A stretch of DNA of 6,329 bases, from NCBI GenBank assembly GCA_946410365.1, contig CAMKAA010000061.1, positions 1-6,329 on the forward strand, in the 5' to 3' direction. This document shows, in pieces, positions 6,329-6,329 of this stretch. Made by a program: the position numbers and the translations under genes. The notes below the pieces were generated by a model that was not told the DNA's origin, did not search any database, and worked only from the letters and a program-made list of their open reading frames with translations. Source of the DNA: an uncultured Lachnospiraceae bacterium (GTDB lineage Bacteria; Bacillota_A; Clostridia; Lachnospirales; Lachnospiraceae). Every line of letters begins with the position of its first letter. Within the stretch, counting starts at the first letter, position 1.

Positions 6329-6329
6329 G

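Overview
The window looks like chromosomal DNA from a fairly GC-rich Clostridia/Lachnospiraceae-type Firmicute. This rests on strong AGGAGG-type ribosome sites, a sigma-A-like promoter, a clostridial-style membrane Ser/Thr kinase, and a combination of zinc-ribbon membrane protein and alcohol-acetyltransferase-like protein that I associate with such genomes. The taxonomic call is inference. All six supported genes lie on the minus strand, so transcription runs from high to low coordinates.

Right part (about 6328 down to 2351). Four genes run in the same direction: a NUDIX hydrolase of the ADP-ribose pyrophosphatase type (5720-6328); a condensation/alcohol-acetyltransferase-fold protein with a repetitive Glu-Lys-Pro-rich tail (4220-5656); a small zinc-ribbon membrane protein with six predicted helices (3561-4220); and a cytoplasmic pectinacetylesterase/Notum-like serine hydrolase (2351-3544). 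The last three are tightly packed: a one-base stop/start overlap, then a 16-nt gap. They end at a strong intrinsic terminator (2304-2343). The NUDIX gene is separated by 63 nt with no convincing promoter or terminator, so it may share the transcript. The pairing of an acyl-transfer fold, a membrane protein and an ester hydrolase suggests an acylation/deacylation function on an unknown substrate.

Left part (about 2303 down to 1). A sigma-A-like promoter (2270-2299) begins four bases after the terminator's T-tract and drives a separate unit with a leader of about 150 nt. The leader holds an inverted repeat. The first gene, starting at a TTG codon, is a 599-aa transmembrane Ser/Thr kinase with a cytoplasmic kinase domain, one membrane helix and about 250 residues of helical, TPR-like sequence outside the cell. 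It is followed after 82 nt by the start of a gene with two hydrophobic helices that runs off the left edge.

I see no rRNA, tRNA, CRISPR array, insertion sequence or phage gene. The most unusual elements are the acyltransferase/zinc-ribbon/esterase cassette with its repeat-encoded tail, the kinase's duplicated heptad next to helix C, and the structured kinase leader.
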